From: Acidimicrobiales bacterium
GTDB taxonomy: Bacteria > Actinomycetota > Acidimicrobiia > Acidimicrobiales > SHLQ01
Length of the DNA: 64,000 nucleotides
Direction: 5' to 3'
NCBI GenBank assembly: GCA_020629635.1
Contig: JAHDCX010000010.1
Span: 62,001-126,000 of the forward strand
Of this stretch, positions 26,153 through 35,626 are shown in pieces; within the stretch, counting starts at the first letter, position 1, and every line of letters begins with the position of its first letter. The position numbers and the translations under genes are program-made. The notes beneath the pieces were generated by a model. It was not told the origin of the DNA and did not search any database. It was given only the letters and a program-made list of their open reading frames with translations.

Positions 26153-26695
26153 ATGAACCCGCTACAGCAGTGCATCGACGTCGCCCAAGGCGTCATGGAC
26201 AACGTGACCCCAGACCACATGGACAACGCCACGCCGTGTGCGTCGTGGAACGTCGGCCAACTGATCGACCACATGGTCGACGCGCACGCCTTCTTTGCCA
26301 CGAGCGTCACGGGAGACGCCTTCGAGGGTGGCACGAAGTGGTGCGAGGGCGACTACGCCTCTGCGTATGCCGAGCACGGGTCCCAGTGTGTGAACGCGTT
26401 TTCCCGCGACGGGATCATGGACGAGACGCTGGACCTTCCATTCGGGCAGCTGCCCGGCAAGGTCTGGTACGGCATGGCGATGAACGACACGTTCCAGCAC
26501 GCCTGGGACCTCGCCAAGGCGACCGGCCAGAGCACCGACCTCGCCCCCGAGCTCGCCGAAGCGATCCTCGCCCAGACCCGAATCCCCGATTCGTACCGTG
26601 GCGAAGAGGGCGCGCCGTTCGGCCTGGCCACCGAGGCGCCCGAAGGTGCTTGCGCCGCGGACCGCCTCGCGGCTCTGCTCGGCCGCCAGGTCTGA
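26153..26695 (+). CDS. TIGR03086-family metal-binding protein (DinB/mycothiol-transferase-like fold)
   Basis: 180 residues from ATG 26153, preceded by TTGGAGAT. LIDHMVDAHAF and DTFQHAWDLAKATGQ give the three histidines of the DinB/maleylpyruvate-isomerase metal site. Actinobacteria use this fold for mycothiol-dependent S-transferases. The earlier in-frame start at 26093 lies in the promoter and is not used. Specific reaction unknown. Confidence 0.82.
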   Translation: MNPLQQCIDVAQGVMDNVTPDHMDNATPCASWNVGQLIDHMVDAHAFFATSVTGDAFEGGTKWCEGDYASAYAEHGSQCVNAFSRDGIMDETLDLPFGQLPGKVWYGMAMNDTFQHAWDLAKATGQSTDLAPELAEAILAQTRIPDSYRGEEGAPFGLATEAPEGACAADRLAALLGRQV

Positions 26696-26713
26696 GCTGT
26701 CGCCGTCGTCGCG

Positions 26714-28228
26714 TCAGACGACGCCGGTCATGGCCAGGCCGACGCTTTCGCGCGTGGCGTCGGCCCGATCGAAGATCTTCACGACTGCGCCGTCGAACAT
26801 GACGGCGATGCGGTCGCTGAGGGCAAACACCTCGTCGAGGTCTTCGGAGATCACGAGGACGGCCACACCCTCGCCACGCTGTTCGACGAGCCGACGGTGG
26901 ATGTATTCGGCCGCGCCGATGTCGACGCCACGGGTCGGTTGGGCGGCGAGGATCACTAACGGATCCGAATCGAGCTCACGGGCCATGATCAGCTTCTGGA
27001 TGTTCCCACCCGACAGCGACGACGTCGGCGTGTGCAACGTCGGCGTCTTGACGGCGTACTCCTCGACCAACCGCGCCGCATGGGTCTCGATCTGGTCCCG
27101 ATCGAACAAGCCGTTGCGAATGAACCGACTGTCGCCGTGGTCGACGAGCAGCAGATTCTCCGCAACGTCGAATTCGCCGACGGCGCCGTCTTTCATCCGT
27201 TCCTCGGGCACGTAGCTCAGCCCGGCGGCACGAGCCATACCGGGGGTCACGCCCGTTGTGTCGGCGCCGTCGATCGAAATGGACCCTCGGTCGAGTTGGC
27301 GAAGCCCAGCGATCGCTTCGGCGAGCTCTCGTTGGCCGTTGCCGGACACCCCGGCGATGCCGAGGATCTCGCCGCCGCGCACGTCGAGGTCGACGTCGAC
27401 GACCGCAGGCGTTCCGCGGTCGCCGGTGACGTGCAGCCCGGAGACCGAGAGGCGTACCGGGCCCGTCTCGACAATCGGTCGATCTGGTGCGAGGTCGACC
27501 TCTCGTCCGACCATCATCTCGGCCAGTTGTTGACGGTCGGTCTCCGCGGGCACGGTCCGGCCGGTGACCCGTCCGTTGCGGAGCACGGTGATCCGATCCG
27601 AAAGGGCCAACACCTCGTGCAGCTTGTGTGAGATGAAGACGATGCCCGTGCCGGCGGCCGTGAGCTGGCGAAGGATGACGAAGAGGTCATCGACCTCCTG
27701 GGGGGTCAACACAGCCGTTGGTTCGTCGAGCACCAACAACTCGGCGTCGCGGTACAACGCCTTGATGATCTCCACCCGTTGGCGTTCGCCGACCGACAGT
27801 TTCCAGACGTCGATGTCGGGGTCGACCTCGAGGCCGTACTCCTCGGAGATCTCCCGGATTCGCGCTCCCACGGCATCGAGATCCGGTCGAAGTTTCCGAG
27901 CGTCGTGGAGCCCGAGGGCGACGTTCTCTACGACGGTGAGGGTGGGGACCAACATGAAGTGCTGGTGGACCATGCCCACCCGCTGCTCGATCGCCGAGGT
28001 CGGCGACGTGATCGTCGCCTCTTCGCCACGCAACATGATTTGTCCCTCGTCGGCCTGGTAGAGGCCGAAGAGGATCTTCATGAGCGTGCTCTTGCCGGCG
28101 CCGTTCTCGCCGAGCAGGGCATGCACCTCCCCGGTGCGCACGTCGAACGACACGTCGTCGTTGGCGAGCACGCCGGGGAAGCGCTTGGTGATGCCTCGAA
28201 GTTCGAGCAGCGGGGTGGACGTGGTCAT
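26714..28228 (-). CDS. ABC importer ATPase (BMP/nucleoside family, double ATP-binding domain)
   Basis: 504 residues with two ABC modules. First: Walker A GENGAGKST (38-46), Q-loop VGMVHQHFML, signature LSVGERQRVEI, Walker B LLVLDEPTAVLT. Second: degenerate Walker A GVSGNGQRELAEAI and signature SLSGGNIQK, the usual asymmetric arrangement of YufO/NupO/RbsA-type ATPases. It is last in the operon, energising the two permeases encoded upstream. A stop-to-start gap of 11 bases links it to the binding protein. Confidence 0.92.
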   Translation of the reverse strand: MTTSTPLLELRGITKRFPGVLANDDVSFDVRTGEVHALLGENGAGKSTLMKILFGLYQADEGQIMLRGEEATITSPTSAIEQRVGMVHQHFMLVPTLTVVENVALGLHDARKLRPDLDAVGARIREISEEYGLEVDPDIDVWKLSVGERQRVEIIKALYRDAELLVLDEPTAVLTPQEVDDLFVILRQLTAAGTGIVFISHKLHEVLALSDRITVLRNGRVTGRTVPAETDRQQLAEMMVGREVDLAPDRPIVETGPVRLSVSGLHVTGDRGTPAVVDVDLDVRGGEILGIAGVSGNGQRELAEAIAGLRQLDRGSISIDGADTTGVTPGMARAAGLSYVPEERMKDGAVGEFDVAENLLLVDHGDSRFIRNGLFDRDQIETHAARLVEEYAVKTPTLHTPTSSLSGGNIQKLIMARELDSDPLVILAAQPTRGVDIGAAEYIHRRLVEQRGEGVAVLVISEDLDEVFALSDRIAVMFDGAVVKIFDRADATRESVGLAMTGVV

Positions 28229-28239
28229 GTCAGGGCCGA

Positions 28240-29268
28240 TCAGGTCGGGTCGATGGTCCCGTCGATGATCTCGGCGATGATGCCTTCGGCGCCGTCGACG
28301 ACGGAGTCGTCGAGGCCGTAGCAGCCATTGATCTCGATCACGAGACCGCCGTTCTGCAGCGTGATGGCCATGGCCTCACCGCCGAGCGTGCCGCCCTCGA
28401 TGCTCTCGATCATGTCGTCGAGCACGACGTCCCAGTGGTACACCTGCGACGCAACGACGAGGTCGGTTGACCATGCCTCCTGGTTGGACTGGGTGCCGAA
28501 CCATGGGATGTCGTTGGCGGCAGCCACGTTGACGGCACCGACGGTCGACTGCGACGTGCCGGTGAGGACCTGAGCGCCGTTGTCGACGTGTGCCTGCGCA
28601 GTCTCCGTGGCGAGGGCCACGTCGGAGAACGAGCCGGTGTACACAACCGATGGTGCTGGGGCACCGTTGGCCGTTGCGCCGGCGATGAAGCCGTTGACGT
28701 AGGCGACGGCGTCGCCCGCTTCGACCGGACCAACCACACCCATGGCGGCACCGTCGGTCATCTCGGCAGCGATCCAGCCGTTCACGTAGCCACCCTGGTC
28801 AGCCTCGGGGTAGTAGGCGAAGACGTTGTCGAGGCCCTGCGTGTCGGTCGCCGTTCCCCAGATGAACGACGTGTCCGGGAAGTCCGGCGCGATCTCGGCG
28901 AGCGAGCCGCCGTACTGGGTGCCATGCGCGATGACGACGTCGACGCCTTCCTCGGCGTAACCACGGATCGCGGCGGCGGCCTCTTCGACGATGAACGTGC
29001 CGTCGGTGATCTGCGGCTCGATGCCCAAACGGGTCAGCGAATCGACCATCGACTGGGTGAAGGCAAGGTCGTCCTTGGCGCTCGGCGCAACGAGGGCGAA
29101 GGTGAGGTCGGTGACCGAGTCGCCCATGGCGACGCTCGTGTCCGTGCCGCATTCGCTCGTGGCGGTGGCGCCGCTGTCGCCGTCACTGCCGCACGCCGCA
29201 GCGACGAGCGCAGTGGCAAACAACAAGGCGAACAATCGGCGAAGCCGATGTGGTCGGTGGATATTCAT
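28240..29268 (-). CDS. BMP-family substrate-binding lipoprotein (purine nucleoside-type ABC importer)
   Basis: 342 residues. Lipoprotein signal with Cys26 in LVAAACGSD. The mature part matches PnrA/BmpA-like proteins: FALVAPSAKDDLAFTQSMVDSL, GYAEEGVDVVIAHGTQYG, NVFAYYPEADQGGYVNGW and GTSQSTVGAVNVAA. PnrA-type proteins bind purine nucleosides. ATG 29268 has a perfect AGGAGG six bases upstream, the strongest ribosome site noticed in the window, fitting the need for excess binding protein. Confidence 0.9.
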   Translation of the reverse strand: MNIHRPHRLRRLFALLFATALVAAACGSDGDSGATATSECGTDTSVAMGDSVTDLTFALVAPSAKDDLAFTQSMVDSLTRLGIEPQITDGTFIVEEAAAAIRGYAEEGVDVVIAHGTQYGGSLAEIAPDFPDTSFIWGTATDTQGLDNVFAYYPEADQGGYVNGWIAAEMTDGAAMGVVGPVEAGDAVAYVNGFIAGATANGAPAPSVVYTGSFSDVALATETAQAHVDNGAQVLTGTSQSTVGAVNVAAANDIPWFGTQSNQEAWSTDLVVASQVYHWDVVLDDMIESIEGGTLGGEAMAITLQNGGLVIEINGCYGLDDSVVDGAEGIIAEIIDGTIDPT

Positions 29269-29326
29269 GATTCCTCCTGATGCATGTGGGATTGGGTTTG
29301 GAGAACTTCGGTTGGTTGGGGCGCGC

Positions 29327-30256
29327 TCAGTGGCGGCTGAAGGGTTTGGTGAGGGCGGCGGGTCCGCGTACTCGGCTGGCGAGGAGCACGAGGGCGAGGA
29401 TCGTGATGATGGCGGGCGCCATGGCGGCCACGTCGGAGGCGCCTCTCGGGATGATGTCGAGGGACTGCCACCGGAGTCGGGTGGCGGTGACCATGCCGTA
29501 GAGGAGTGCGCCGGCGAGTACCCAGCGAGGGCGCCACGCACCGAAGTAGACGAGTGCGACAGCGATGAAGCCGAGCCCGTTGGTGAGGTTGTGCTGGAAG
29601 ATCGCCAGCTGGAGCGACAGGCCTGCACCGGCGAGGCCGGCCATCGTGTTGCCGAACAGGATCGCGCCCATTCGGGTCTGCGCCACCGACACTCCGAGGC
29701 TGTCCGCGGCCTGCGGGTTCTCGCCGACGGCGCGCACGTTCATGCCGAAGGTCGTCTTCATCAACATCCACGTCGTGAGTGGCACGAGTGCGAACGCGAC
29801 GTAGGTGAGCAGGTTGTGCTGGAAGAACGCCGGTCCGAGATGCGGGATGTCGGCGAGGAGCGGGATCTCGACTTTGGGCAACGGCTTGATCGGGCGTGGC
29901 GTACCGACGAGTTCTTGAAAGAGCAGGTCGCTGAATCCCAGCCCGAACAAGAAGATGCCGATTCCCGAGATGCCTTGCTCGGCGTGGAACACGATGGTGA
30001 CGAGTGCGTAGACCAGTCCCATGCCGAGCCCGATGGCCAGACCCACAAGGACACCGAGCCAGTGGTTCTCCGTCTGGAGCACGGTGTAGTAGCCGCCGAA
30101 CGCGCCGAGCAGCATCACGCCGTCGACGCCGAGGTTGAGTACGCCGCTGCGTTGACCCACGGTTTCGCCGAGCGCCGCCAGGAGATACGGCATCGCCGTT
30201 CGGATCCCGGACGCGAGCGTGCCGACCAGAACCGTGAGCGTGAAGAAGTCGCTCAT
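29327..30256 (-). CDS. ABC importer permease (second), BMP/nucleoside family
   Basis: 309 residues, about eight to ten helices. Family markers: AALGETVGQRSGVLNLGVDGVMLLGAF split at the conserved NLG-x-(D/E)G, NVRAVGENPQAADSLGVSV (EAA-like coupling loop) and NGLGFIAVALVYFGAWRP. ATG 30256 overlaps the upstream permease stop (ATGA). The in-frame extension to 30433 is discarded because it overlaps that gene. Confidence 0.9.
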   Translation of the reverse strand: MSDFFTLTVLVGTLASGIRTAMPYLLAALGETVGQRSGVLNLGVDGVMLLGAFGGYYTVLQTENHWLGVLVGLAIGLGMGLVYALVTIVFHAEQGISGIGIFLFGLGFSDLLFQELVGTPRPIKPLPKVEIPLLADIPHLGPAFFQHNLLTYVAFALVPLTTWMLMKTTFGMNVRAVGENPQAADSLGVSVAQTRMGAILFGNTMAGLAGAGLSLQLAIFQHNLTNGLGFIAVALVYFGAWRPRWVLAGALLYGMVTATRLRWQSLDIIPRGASDVAAMAPAIITILALVLLASRVRGPAALTKPFSRH

Positions 30257-31317
30257 GTCGCCGCTCCGAAGCGATCTTTGATCCAGCCGCGAGCGCGGTC
30301 CGACGACACGACGAAGAGGACGATCAGCCCGTTCAGCGCGATGGCGAGGGCGTTGGGGATCTGTAGGTCGCGCTGGAGCTCGGTTGCGCCGGTGAGCAGC
30401 GATCCGAACAAGAACGACGACGGAATCGTCCACAACGGGTGAAGTCCGCCGAAGAGCGCGGCGACGATGCCGTTGAAGCCGGCCGATCCGGTGAAGCCTG
30501 CGGATCCGCCGTCGGTGACGAGTCGCAGACTCTCACTGCCGAAGACGAGGACGACGCCAGCCAACCCGGAGAGTGCGCCGCTCATCGTCAGGGCCTTGAC
30601 GATGTTGCGTTCGACGTTCATGCCCGCGGCCCGGGCGGCATCGGGGTTGTGCCCGACTGCACGCAGCCGGAAGCCGGTTGGCGTTCGCCACAGGATCACC
30701 CACACGACGACCGCAGCGATGATCGCCAGGATCACGCCGAAGTGGAGGCGGGTGCCTTCGATGAGGGTGGGGAGGGCGGCATTGTCGGTCAGCCGTTCGG
30801 TCTGGGGGATGCGCGTGCCCTCGACTTCGATCGGATCGATCATCGGACCGCGCAACAGATAGTTCATGAGCTGCACGGCGACGATGTTGAGCATGATCGT
30901 CGACAGGATCTCGTTGACCGACGCGTAGGCCTTCAACGCACCCGGGATGGCGCCCCAGAATCCCCCGCCGACGAGTCCGGCGAGAATGACGAGCGGCAGC
31001 AGCACGATCTTCGGCAGATCAGGCAGCCACAGGGCGACGGCGGTGGAGAGCAGCGCGCCCGCAATGATCTGACCCTCGCCACCGATGTTGATCACGCTCG
31101 CCCGGAAGGCGATCGTGATTCCGGCGCCAACGAGCAACAGCGGTGTCGCCCGCACGGCGGTCGCGGCGATGCGCTCGCCGCTGCCGAAGGCGCCGTCGAT
31201 GATGGCGAGGAGGCCGTCGATCGGGTTCTCGCCGAGGGCGAGGATCATCACCGCGCCGAAGACGAAGGCAAGCAGTGCTGCGCCCAGGGGGACGAACGCG
31301 CCAGCAAGCCGACTCAT
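30253..31317 (-). CDS. ABC importer permease (first), BMP/nucleoside family
   Basis: 354 residues, about ten helices. The family motif is ASVINIGGEGQIIAGALL, followed by NEILSTIMLNIVAVQLMNYLL and the coupling loop RAVGHNPDAARAAGMNV. Pairs with the second permease as a heterodimer. First gene of the operon permease-permease-binding protein-ATPase; the binding protein third is unusual, since it more often leads. A 190-base leader with hairpins lies upstream. Confidence 0.9.
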   Translation of the reverse strand: MSRLAGAFVPLGAALLAFVFGAVMILALGENPIDGLLAIIDGAFGSGERIAATAVRATPLLLVGAGITIAFRASVINIGGEGQIIAGALLSTAVALWLPDLPKIVLLPLVILAGLVGGGFWGAIPGALKAYASVNEILSTIMLNIVAVQLMNYLLRGPMIDPIEVEGTRIPQTERLTDNAALPTLIEGTRLHFGVILAIIAAVVVWVILWRTPTGFRLRAVGHNPDAARAAGMNVERNIVKALTMSGALSGLAGVVLVFGSESLRLVTDGGSAGFTGSAGFNGIVAALFGGLHPLWTIPSSFLFGSLLTGATELQRDLQIPNALAIALNGLIVLFVVSSDRARGWIKDRFGAAT

Positions 31318-31365
31318 ACGAGCCGGACTTTGTCGCTGTCGGCCAACGAGCGATTGGGCGTAGCG

Positions 31366-31403
31366 GGCCGTTCTCCCACGGCCGGCAAGCTAAGCCCGCC
31401 GGC
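31366..31403 (-). other. Two overlapping hairpins in the leader of the ABC importer operon
   Basis: GGCCGT (31366-31371) pairs with ACGGCC (31378-31383), and GCCGGC (31381-31386) pairs with GCCGGC (31398-31403). Bases 31381-31383 are shared, so the two hairpins exclude each other. They start about 50 bases upstream of the first permease ATG in the only long (192-base) leader in this region. No known riboswitch consensus is recognised; GC-rich DNA produces such stems readily. The rest of 31318-31509 shows only a CGTTCAC direct repeat (31431 and 31441 areas). Confidence 0.3.
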
Positions 31404-31509
31404 GCGAGGTCACCGTGTCGGAAATGTTGCGTTCACGTCCCGTTCACTGCTCGCGCGAATGATGTGTGACGTCCGACGGACTGCGCGATCCAGCGAGGTC
31501 AGTTCGGGC

Positions 31510-32946
31510 TCAGGGGACCAGCGGGTACTGCAGGCCGGAGAGGTGCTGCATCACACGGACCACCTGATAGCTGTAGCCGGCCTCGTTGTCGTACCAGACG
31601 TAGAGCACGCACCGGTCGCCGTCGACGATCGTTGCGGCCGAGTCGACGATTGCGCACCGTTCGGCGCCGACGAGATCACTCGACACCAGCTCGACCGAGG
31701 TCGTGTAGTCGATCTGTTCGCGCAGCTCGGCGGAGAGCGAGGCCTGGCGGAGCACGTCGTTCAGCTCGGCGACGTCGGTGGTCTTCTCGAGGTTGAGATT
31801 CAGGATCGCGAGCGACACGTTCGGGGTCGGCACCCGGATCGCGTTGCCGGTGAGCTTGCCGTCGAGCTCGGGGAGCGCCTTGACGACCGCCGTCGCCGCT
31901 CCCGTCTCGGTGATCACCATGTTGAGCGGGGCGCTGCGGCCACGGCGCTCCTTCTTGTGGAAATTGTCGGTCAGGTTCTGATCGTTCGTGTAGGCGTGCA
32001 CCGTCTCGAGGTGACCGGATCGGATCCCGAAGCGCTCGTTCATCACGGACAACACGGGCACGATGGCGTTCGTCGTACAGCTCGCCGCAGACAAGATGTC
32101 GTCGTCATCGCGGATCACCGGATGATTCACGCCGAAGATCACGTTCTTGATGTCGCCCTTGCCGGGCGCAGTCAGCAGCACCTTTGCGGCGCCGGCCGAT
32201 TTGAGGTGCATCGCGAGGCCATCGCGGTCGCGCCACTTGCCGGTGTTGTCCACGATCAAGGCGTTGTGGATGCCGTGCGCCGTGTAGTCGACCTCGTCCG
32301 GGCCGTTGGCGTAGATGATCTGAATCGGATTGCCGTTGGCGACGAGGCGATCGTTCTCGTGGTCGACCGTGATGGTCCCGTCGAAGGGGCCGTGGATCGA
32401 ATCGCGGCGCAGCAGGCTCGCCCGTTTGGCGAGGTCACCGTCGCCACCAGGGCGCAAGACGATGGCGCGCAGGCGGAGCTTGTTGCCCGAGCCGGTGCGG
32501 TCGATGAGGATCCGGGCGAGCAGTCGGCCAATGCGGCCGAAGCCGTAGAGCACCACATCGGTTGGTTCGGCGAGGAGCTTGCCTTGCCCGGTGAGTACCG
32601 AACCGATCGCGGATTGAAGGAACTCGGTCGGGTCCTCGATGCCGCTCTCGGCGTACGCAACGGCGAGCTTGCCGATGTCCACCTTGGCAGAGTCCGGCTC
32701 GAGGTCGGCGAGGGCGTCGAGCAGCGGCGCAGTTTCGGAGACGAGCAGCTCACGTCCAATGAGTTGGCGGGCGAAGCGGTGGGCACGAAGAATGCCGACC
32801 GCCGATTCCCTGGTGAGCTTGCGGCCGTAGCTGTAGACGATCACGTCGTGCTCTCGGTACAGGGCGCCGATGACCGGGATCATCGCTTCGGCCTGTGCTT
32901 CGTGTGCACGCCAGTTGTCCAGGTTGTCGAGCTCGATCGCTGCCAC
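31510..32946 (-). CDS. gap: Long-form glyceraldehyde-3-phosphate dehydrogenase (GapB-like, ~480 residues)
   Basis: 478 residues. A ~125-residue N-terminal extension precedes the Rossmann motif VVLYGFGRIGRLLAR; catalytic C290 lies in SAASCTTNAIVPVL and its histidine in ETVHAYTNDQ. The C-terminus VWYDNEAGYSYQV is standard. Length and extension match Corynebacterium glutamicum GapB (about 480), which works in gluconeogenesis. GTG 32946 is preferred over ATG 33000 because AGGAG sits 7 bases before it. Stands alone as a transcription unit. Confidence 0.87.
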   Translation of the reverse strand: MAAIELDNLDNWRAHEAQAEAMIPVIGALYREHDVIVYSYGRKLTRESAVGILRAHRFARQLIGRELLVSETAPLLDALADLEPDSAKVDIGKLAVAYAESGIEDPTEFLQSAIGSVLTGQGKLLAEPTDVVLYGFGRIGRLLARILIDRTGSGNKLRLRAIVLRPGGDGDLAKRASLLRRDSIHGPFDGTITVDHENDRLVANGNPIQIIYANGPDEVDYTAHGIHNALIVDNTGKWRDRDGLAMHLKSAGAAKVLLTAPGKGDIKNVIFGVNHPVIRDDDDILSAASCTTNAIVPVLSVMNERFGIRSGHLETVHAYTNDQNLTDNFHKKERRGRSAPLNMVITETGAATAVVKALPELDGKLTGNAIRVPTPNVSLAILNLNLEKTTDVAELNDVLRQASLSAELREQIDYTTSVELVSSDLVGAERCAIVDSAATIVDGDRCVLYVWYDNEAGYSYQVVRVMQHLSGLQYPLVP

Positions 32947-33116
32947 GGTGCAGCTCCTGTCTCTTCGTTGTATCCACATGAGCGATGAACGAGTCGTCAT
33001 CCATCACTTGACGAGATGACCGTACCAGTGTGGTTCCGGTCCGTCTGCGACGCTCGTCACCGCACCATCGGCATCCCGGCTGGCGCCCTGAGCGACGATC
33101 GAGCACGATTCTCGCC

Positions 33117-33800
33117 ATGAGTCCTGGCATTGCGTATTTGATTGCCGGGGTCGCGTTCGTGGGGTCGTGGCTCGTCAAGCGCTATCTGAAGTCGACCTAC
33201 AAGAAGTGGAGCCGGGTCGAGAATCAGTACAAGGTGACCGGCGCGCAGACCGCCGCAGCGATCCTTCAGGACCATGGCGTCGAAGGCGTGCAGCTGCAGC
33301 AGGTCCGGGGCAAACTCACCGACCACTACGACCCCGCCAAGGACATCCTTCGGCTTTCGCGTCAGAACTGGGGGACGACGAGTGTTGCCGCCATGGCCGT
33401 CTCGGCGCACGAGGCCGGCCACGCACTCCAGGACCACTCGAATGACCTTCGGCTTCGGCTCCGAAAGTTCCTCGTGCCCCTGGCCGCACTCGGTGCACGC
33501 TTCGGACCGATCGTGTTGATCGTCGGGTTCATGTCGAGCAGCGAGACGCTCCTGATGATCGGCGCACTGCTCCTCGCCGGGATGACGCTCTTTCAGATCG
33601 CGACGTTGCCCGTCGAATTCAACGCAAGCAAGCGGGCGCTCGACAGCCTCGAACGGCTTGGACTCAGCGACCCGGAGCAGCGCGACGGCGTCGAAGCGGT
33701 GCTCCGCGCCGCCGCGCTGACCTACGTGGCGGCGGCAGCCACGAGCCTTGCGTACTTCGCCATGCTGTTTGCCCGAAGCCGCGGTCGCTGGATCGTCTGA
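33117..33800 (+). CDS. YugP-type membrane zinc metallopeptidase
   Basis: 227 residues. One N-terminal helix, then SAHEAGHALQ with H98, E99 and H102, two central helices (about 121-155) and LPVEFNASKRAL carrying the third ligand glutamate, then another hydrophobic segment near the C-terminus. Matches PF04298 (YugP). Active site expected on the cytoplasmic membrane face; substrate unknown. Confidence 0.85.
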   Translation: MSPGIAYLIAGVAFVGSWLVKRYLKSTYKKWSRVENQYKVTGAQTAAAILQDHGVEGVQLQQVRGKLTDHYDPAKDILRLSRQNWGTTSVAAMAVSAHEAGHALQDHSNDLRLRLRKFLVPLAALGARFGPIVLIVGFMSSSETLLMIGALLLAGMTLFQIATLPVEFNASKRALDSLERLGLSDPEQRDGVEAVLRAAALTYVAAAATSLAYFAMLFARSRGRWIV

Positions 33801-33827
33801 AGCGACCCCCGACGTCAGCGGTCGTGG

Positions 33828-35501
33828 TCAGCGAGTCTCGGCGAGACCCGCAAACCGGAGGAGATCGGCGAACCGGAAGTCGCCCGCTTGCTCGGCGGGC
33901 AGCGTCGGCGACCAACCAGGCTCCGCCTGCATCCAGCTCGCGGGATCCATCTCGATCACGCCGAGCAGCACCTCTGCCGTGAGTCGACCGCCGACGGGCC
34001 CGAGGTGGGCACCGGACTCGATCACCTCTGCCTCGCGGAGGACGTAGATCCACAGCGGGGTGTCGGAGTCGAGCCCGTCGAACTCGGCGAGATCACCGAC
34101 GGCGAGGACGTCCTCTCCCATCGAGCGGGCGACGGTCTGCCCGGTCGGGATCTCCCAGGTCAGATGCCGCAACAGGTTTCGGGTCGCGAGCGAACGCGGC
34201 CCGAGGTCGCCGCCCCGGTCGGACGCCAACGCAATGGCCGGCAGCCGGAACAACGTCGACGAGATCCGCGGATTGATGGCCTTCGACGGGAGCGGAGTGC
34301 CCGCACCGAGGTCGAAGAAGTTCTGCCAGCCCACAAATCGGCGCGGCGCTCGATGGCCGCCAGTCAGGTCGTCCGGGTCGTCATCGCCGAACGTCTCCGG
34401 ATCGAAGATCAGCGCGGTGAACGCACCGCCACCATCGCCGGTGTCGTTCACCCGGTAGGCGGGTCGAACCTGGCTGTGCCCGAAGCGGAACGTGCTCGTC
34501 TGGAACTCGACCGGGATACGGGGGCGATCGTCGGTGTAGACGCGGCGACCGTTGATACGAATGTCGGCGGCGGTCTCGGCGCCACAGATGAGCGGCACGT
34601 ACTCGTTGGCGACGATCCACTGCCAGTGCCAACAGACGAGCCGGCGAGCTTCGGTGAACGCCGCAGCGTCGTTCAGCCCACCAGCCTCGACCTGATCCAT
34701 GACCGCGTTGTGGAAGGCCACGACGGCGGCGTGGATCCCCGACACGATGACGTTCTCGTCGTTGCGGGCATCGGGGATGACGGCGGTGCCGTCGTTGTCG
34801 CGGAGGTGGTCCTCTGCCGTGCCCGAGGACGCCACGACGAATCGGCCAGTGTCGTCGTAGAGGTCAGGTGAGGCGCCCGGCCCTCCGCCGTACACGCTGT
34901 CGAGATCGAGACGCGCCGAACGAAGGTTCATGCTTCGACGCACTGGCACCGGACGGCCGAGCCGGGACTCGGCGTCCAAGGTGATGTCGTGATCGAGGAA
35001 CTGACCGAGGTAGGTGTAGCCGGCAGGGATCGCGGGATTGTCAGGATTGCGGGGGTTGATCGACGGCGTCGCAATCAGCGCTGCGGCACCCGCATCGACC
35101 GGGTCGTTGGCGTCGAGGGGGCCGCCGGGACGCCCGACTTCGGTCAGCAACTCGCGCATCTCGCGGTTCTCACGGCGGTTGAGATCCAGGTCGTCGAAGA
35201 TCCGGCTGAAGCGGTCCGGGTTGCCCTCGACGTCGATGCCGAGCTGGGTGTTGACGGCCTCTGCTCCACGGTCAGCACCGCCGCCAGCGCCCCGGCCACC
35301 ACCGACCTGGCGGGCGTCTCGGCCTCGGCCGCCTCGGCCGCCTCGGTCGCCGCGACGTCGGCGTTCGAGCGCCTCGGCGGCCGCCGGTCCGCCGAGGACG
35401 ACTGCGGCGCCCGTCGTCGCCCCGGCCGCGCCGAGAAAGGCTCGGCGAGTTGAGCGGCGCGGCGTCGAGTCGGCGTCGGGTTGGGGGGTGGTTTCGGCCA
35501 T
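33828..35501 (-). CDS. Tat-exported animal-type heme peroxidase
   Basis: 557 residues. Twin-arginine signal STRRAFLGAAG (17-27) and a Gly/Arg-rich low-complexity linker (about 48-75: RGDRGGRGGRGRD) precede the catalytic domain. Peroxidase-cyclooxygenase superfamily signatures: QFLDHDITL (distal His/Asp, about 166-174), DLDSVYGGG, RNDENVIVSGIHAAVVAFHN, and TSTFRFGHSQVRP with the proximal histidine. Bacterial members make hypohalous acids or oxidise phenolics outside the cell. ATG follows CAGGAGAAACC. The linker is unusual and might bind polyanions. Confidence 0.85.
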   Translation of the reverse strand: MAETTPQPDADSTPRRSTRRAFLGAAGATTGAAVVLGGPAAAEALERRRRGDRGGRGGRGRDARQVGGGRGAGGGADRGAEAVNTQLGIDVEGNPDRFSRIFDDLDLNRRENREMRELLTEVGRPGGPLDANDPVDAGAAALIATPSINPRNPDNPAIPAGYTYLGQFLDHDITLDAESRLGRPVPVRRSMNLRSARLDLDSVYGGGPGASPDLYDDTGRFVVASSGTAEDHLRDNDGTAVIPDARNDENVIVSGIHAAVVAFHNAVMDQVEAGGLNDAAAFTEARRLVCWHWQWIVANEYVPLICGAETAADIRINGRRVYTDDRPRIPVEFQTSTFRFGHSQVRPAYRVNDTGDGGGAFTALIFDPETFGDDDPDDLTGGHRAPRRFVGWQNFFDLGAGTPLPSKAINPRISSTLFRLPAIALASDRGGDLGPRSLATRNLLRHLTWEIPTGQTVARSMGEDVLAVGDLAEFDGLDSDTPLWIYVLREAEVIESGAHLGPVGGRLTAEVLLGVIEMDPASWMQAEPGWSPTLPAEQAGDFRFADLLRFAGLAETR

Positions 35502-35626
35502 GGGTTTCTCCTGTCACGTGGTGATGACCTGAGGATCTGTGGCCTGGATCAAACGCTCGACAACCCGTTGACAAGCTCTCGGCAACAAGTCTGAAGCCAA
35601 GGTAAGGACGTGCCGATACAGAGCGC

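Noticed and set aside
31318-31509. Purine or other known riboswitch before the importer
   Set aside because: No purine-riboswitch core (conserved junction bases) could be read; only GC stems and a CGTTCAC direct repeat.
30439-32988. 849-residue plus-strand open frame
   Set aside because: Runs antisense across the first permease and the GAPDH gene, both with full family motifs; no motif of its own.
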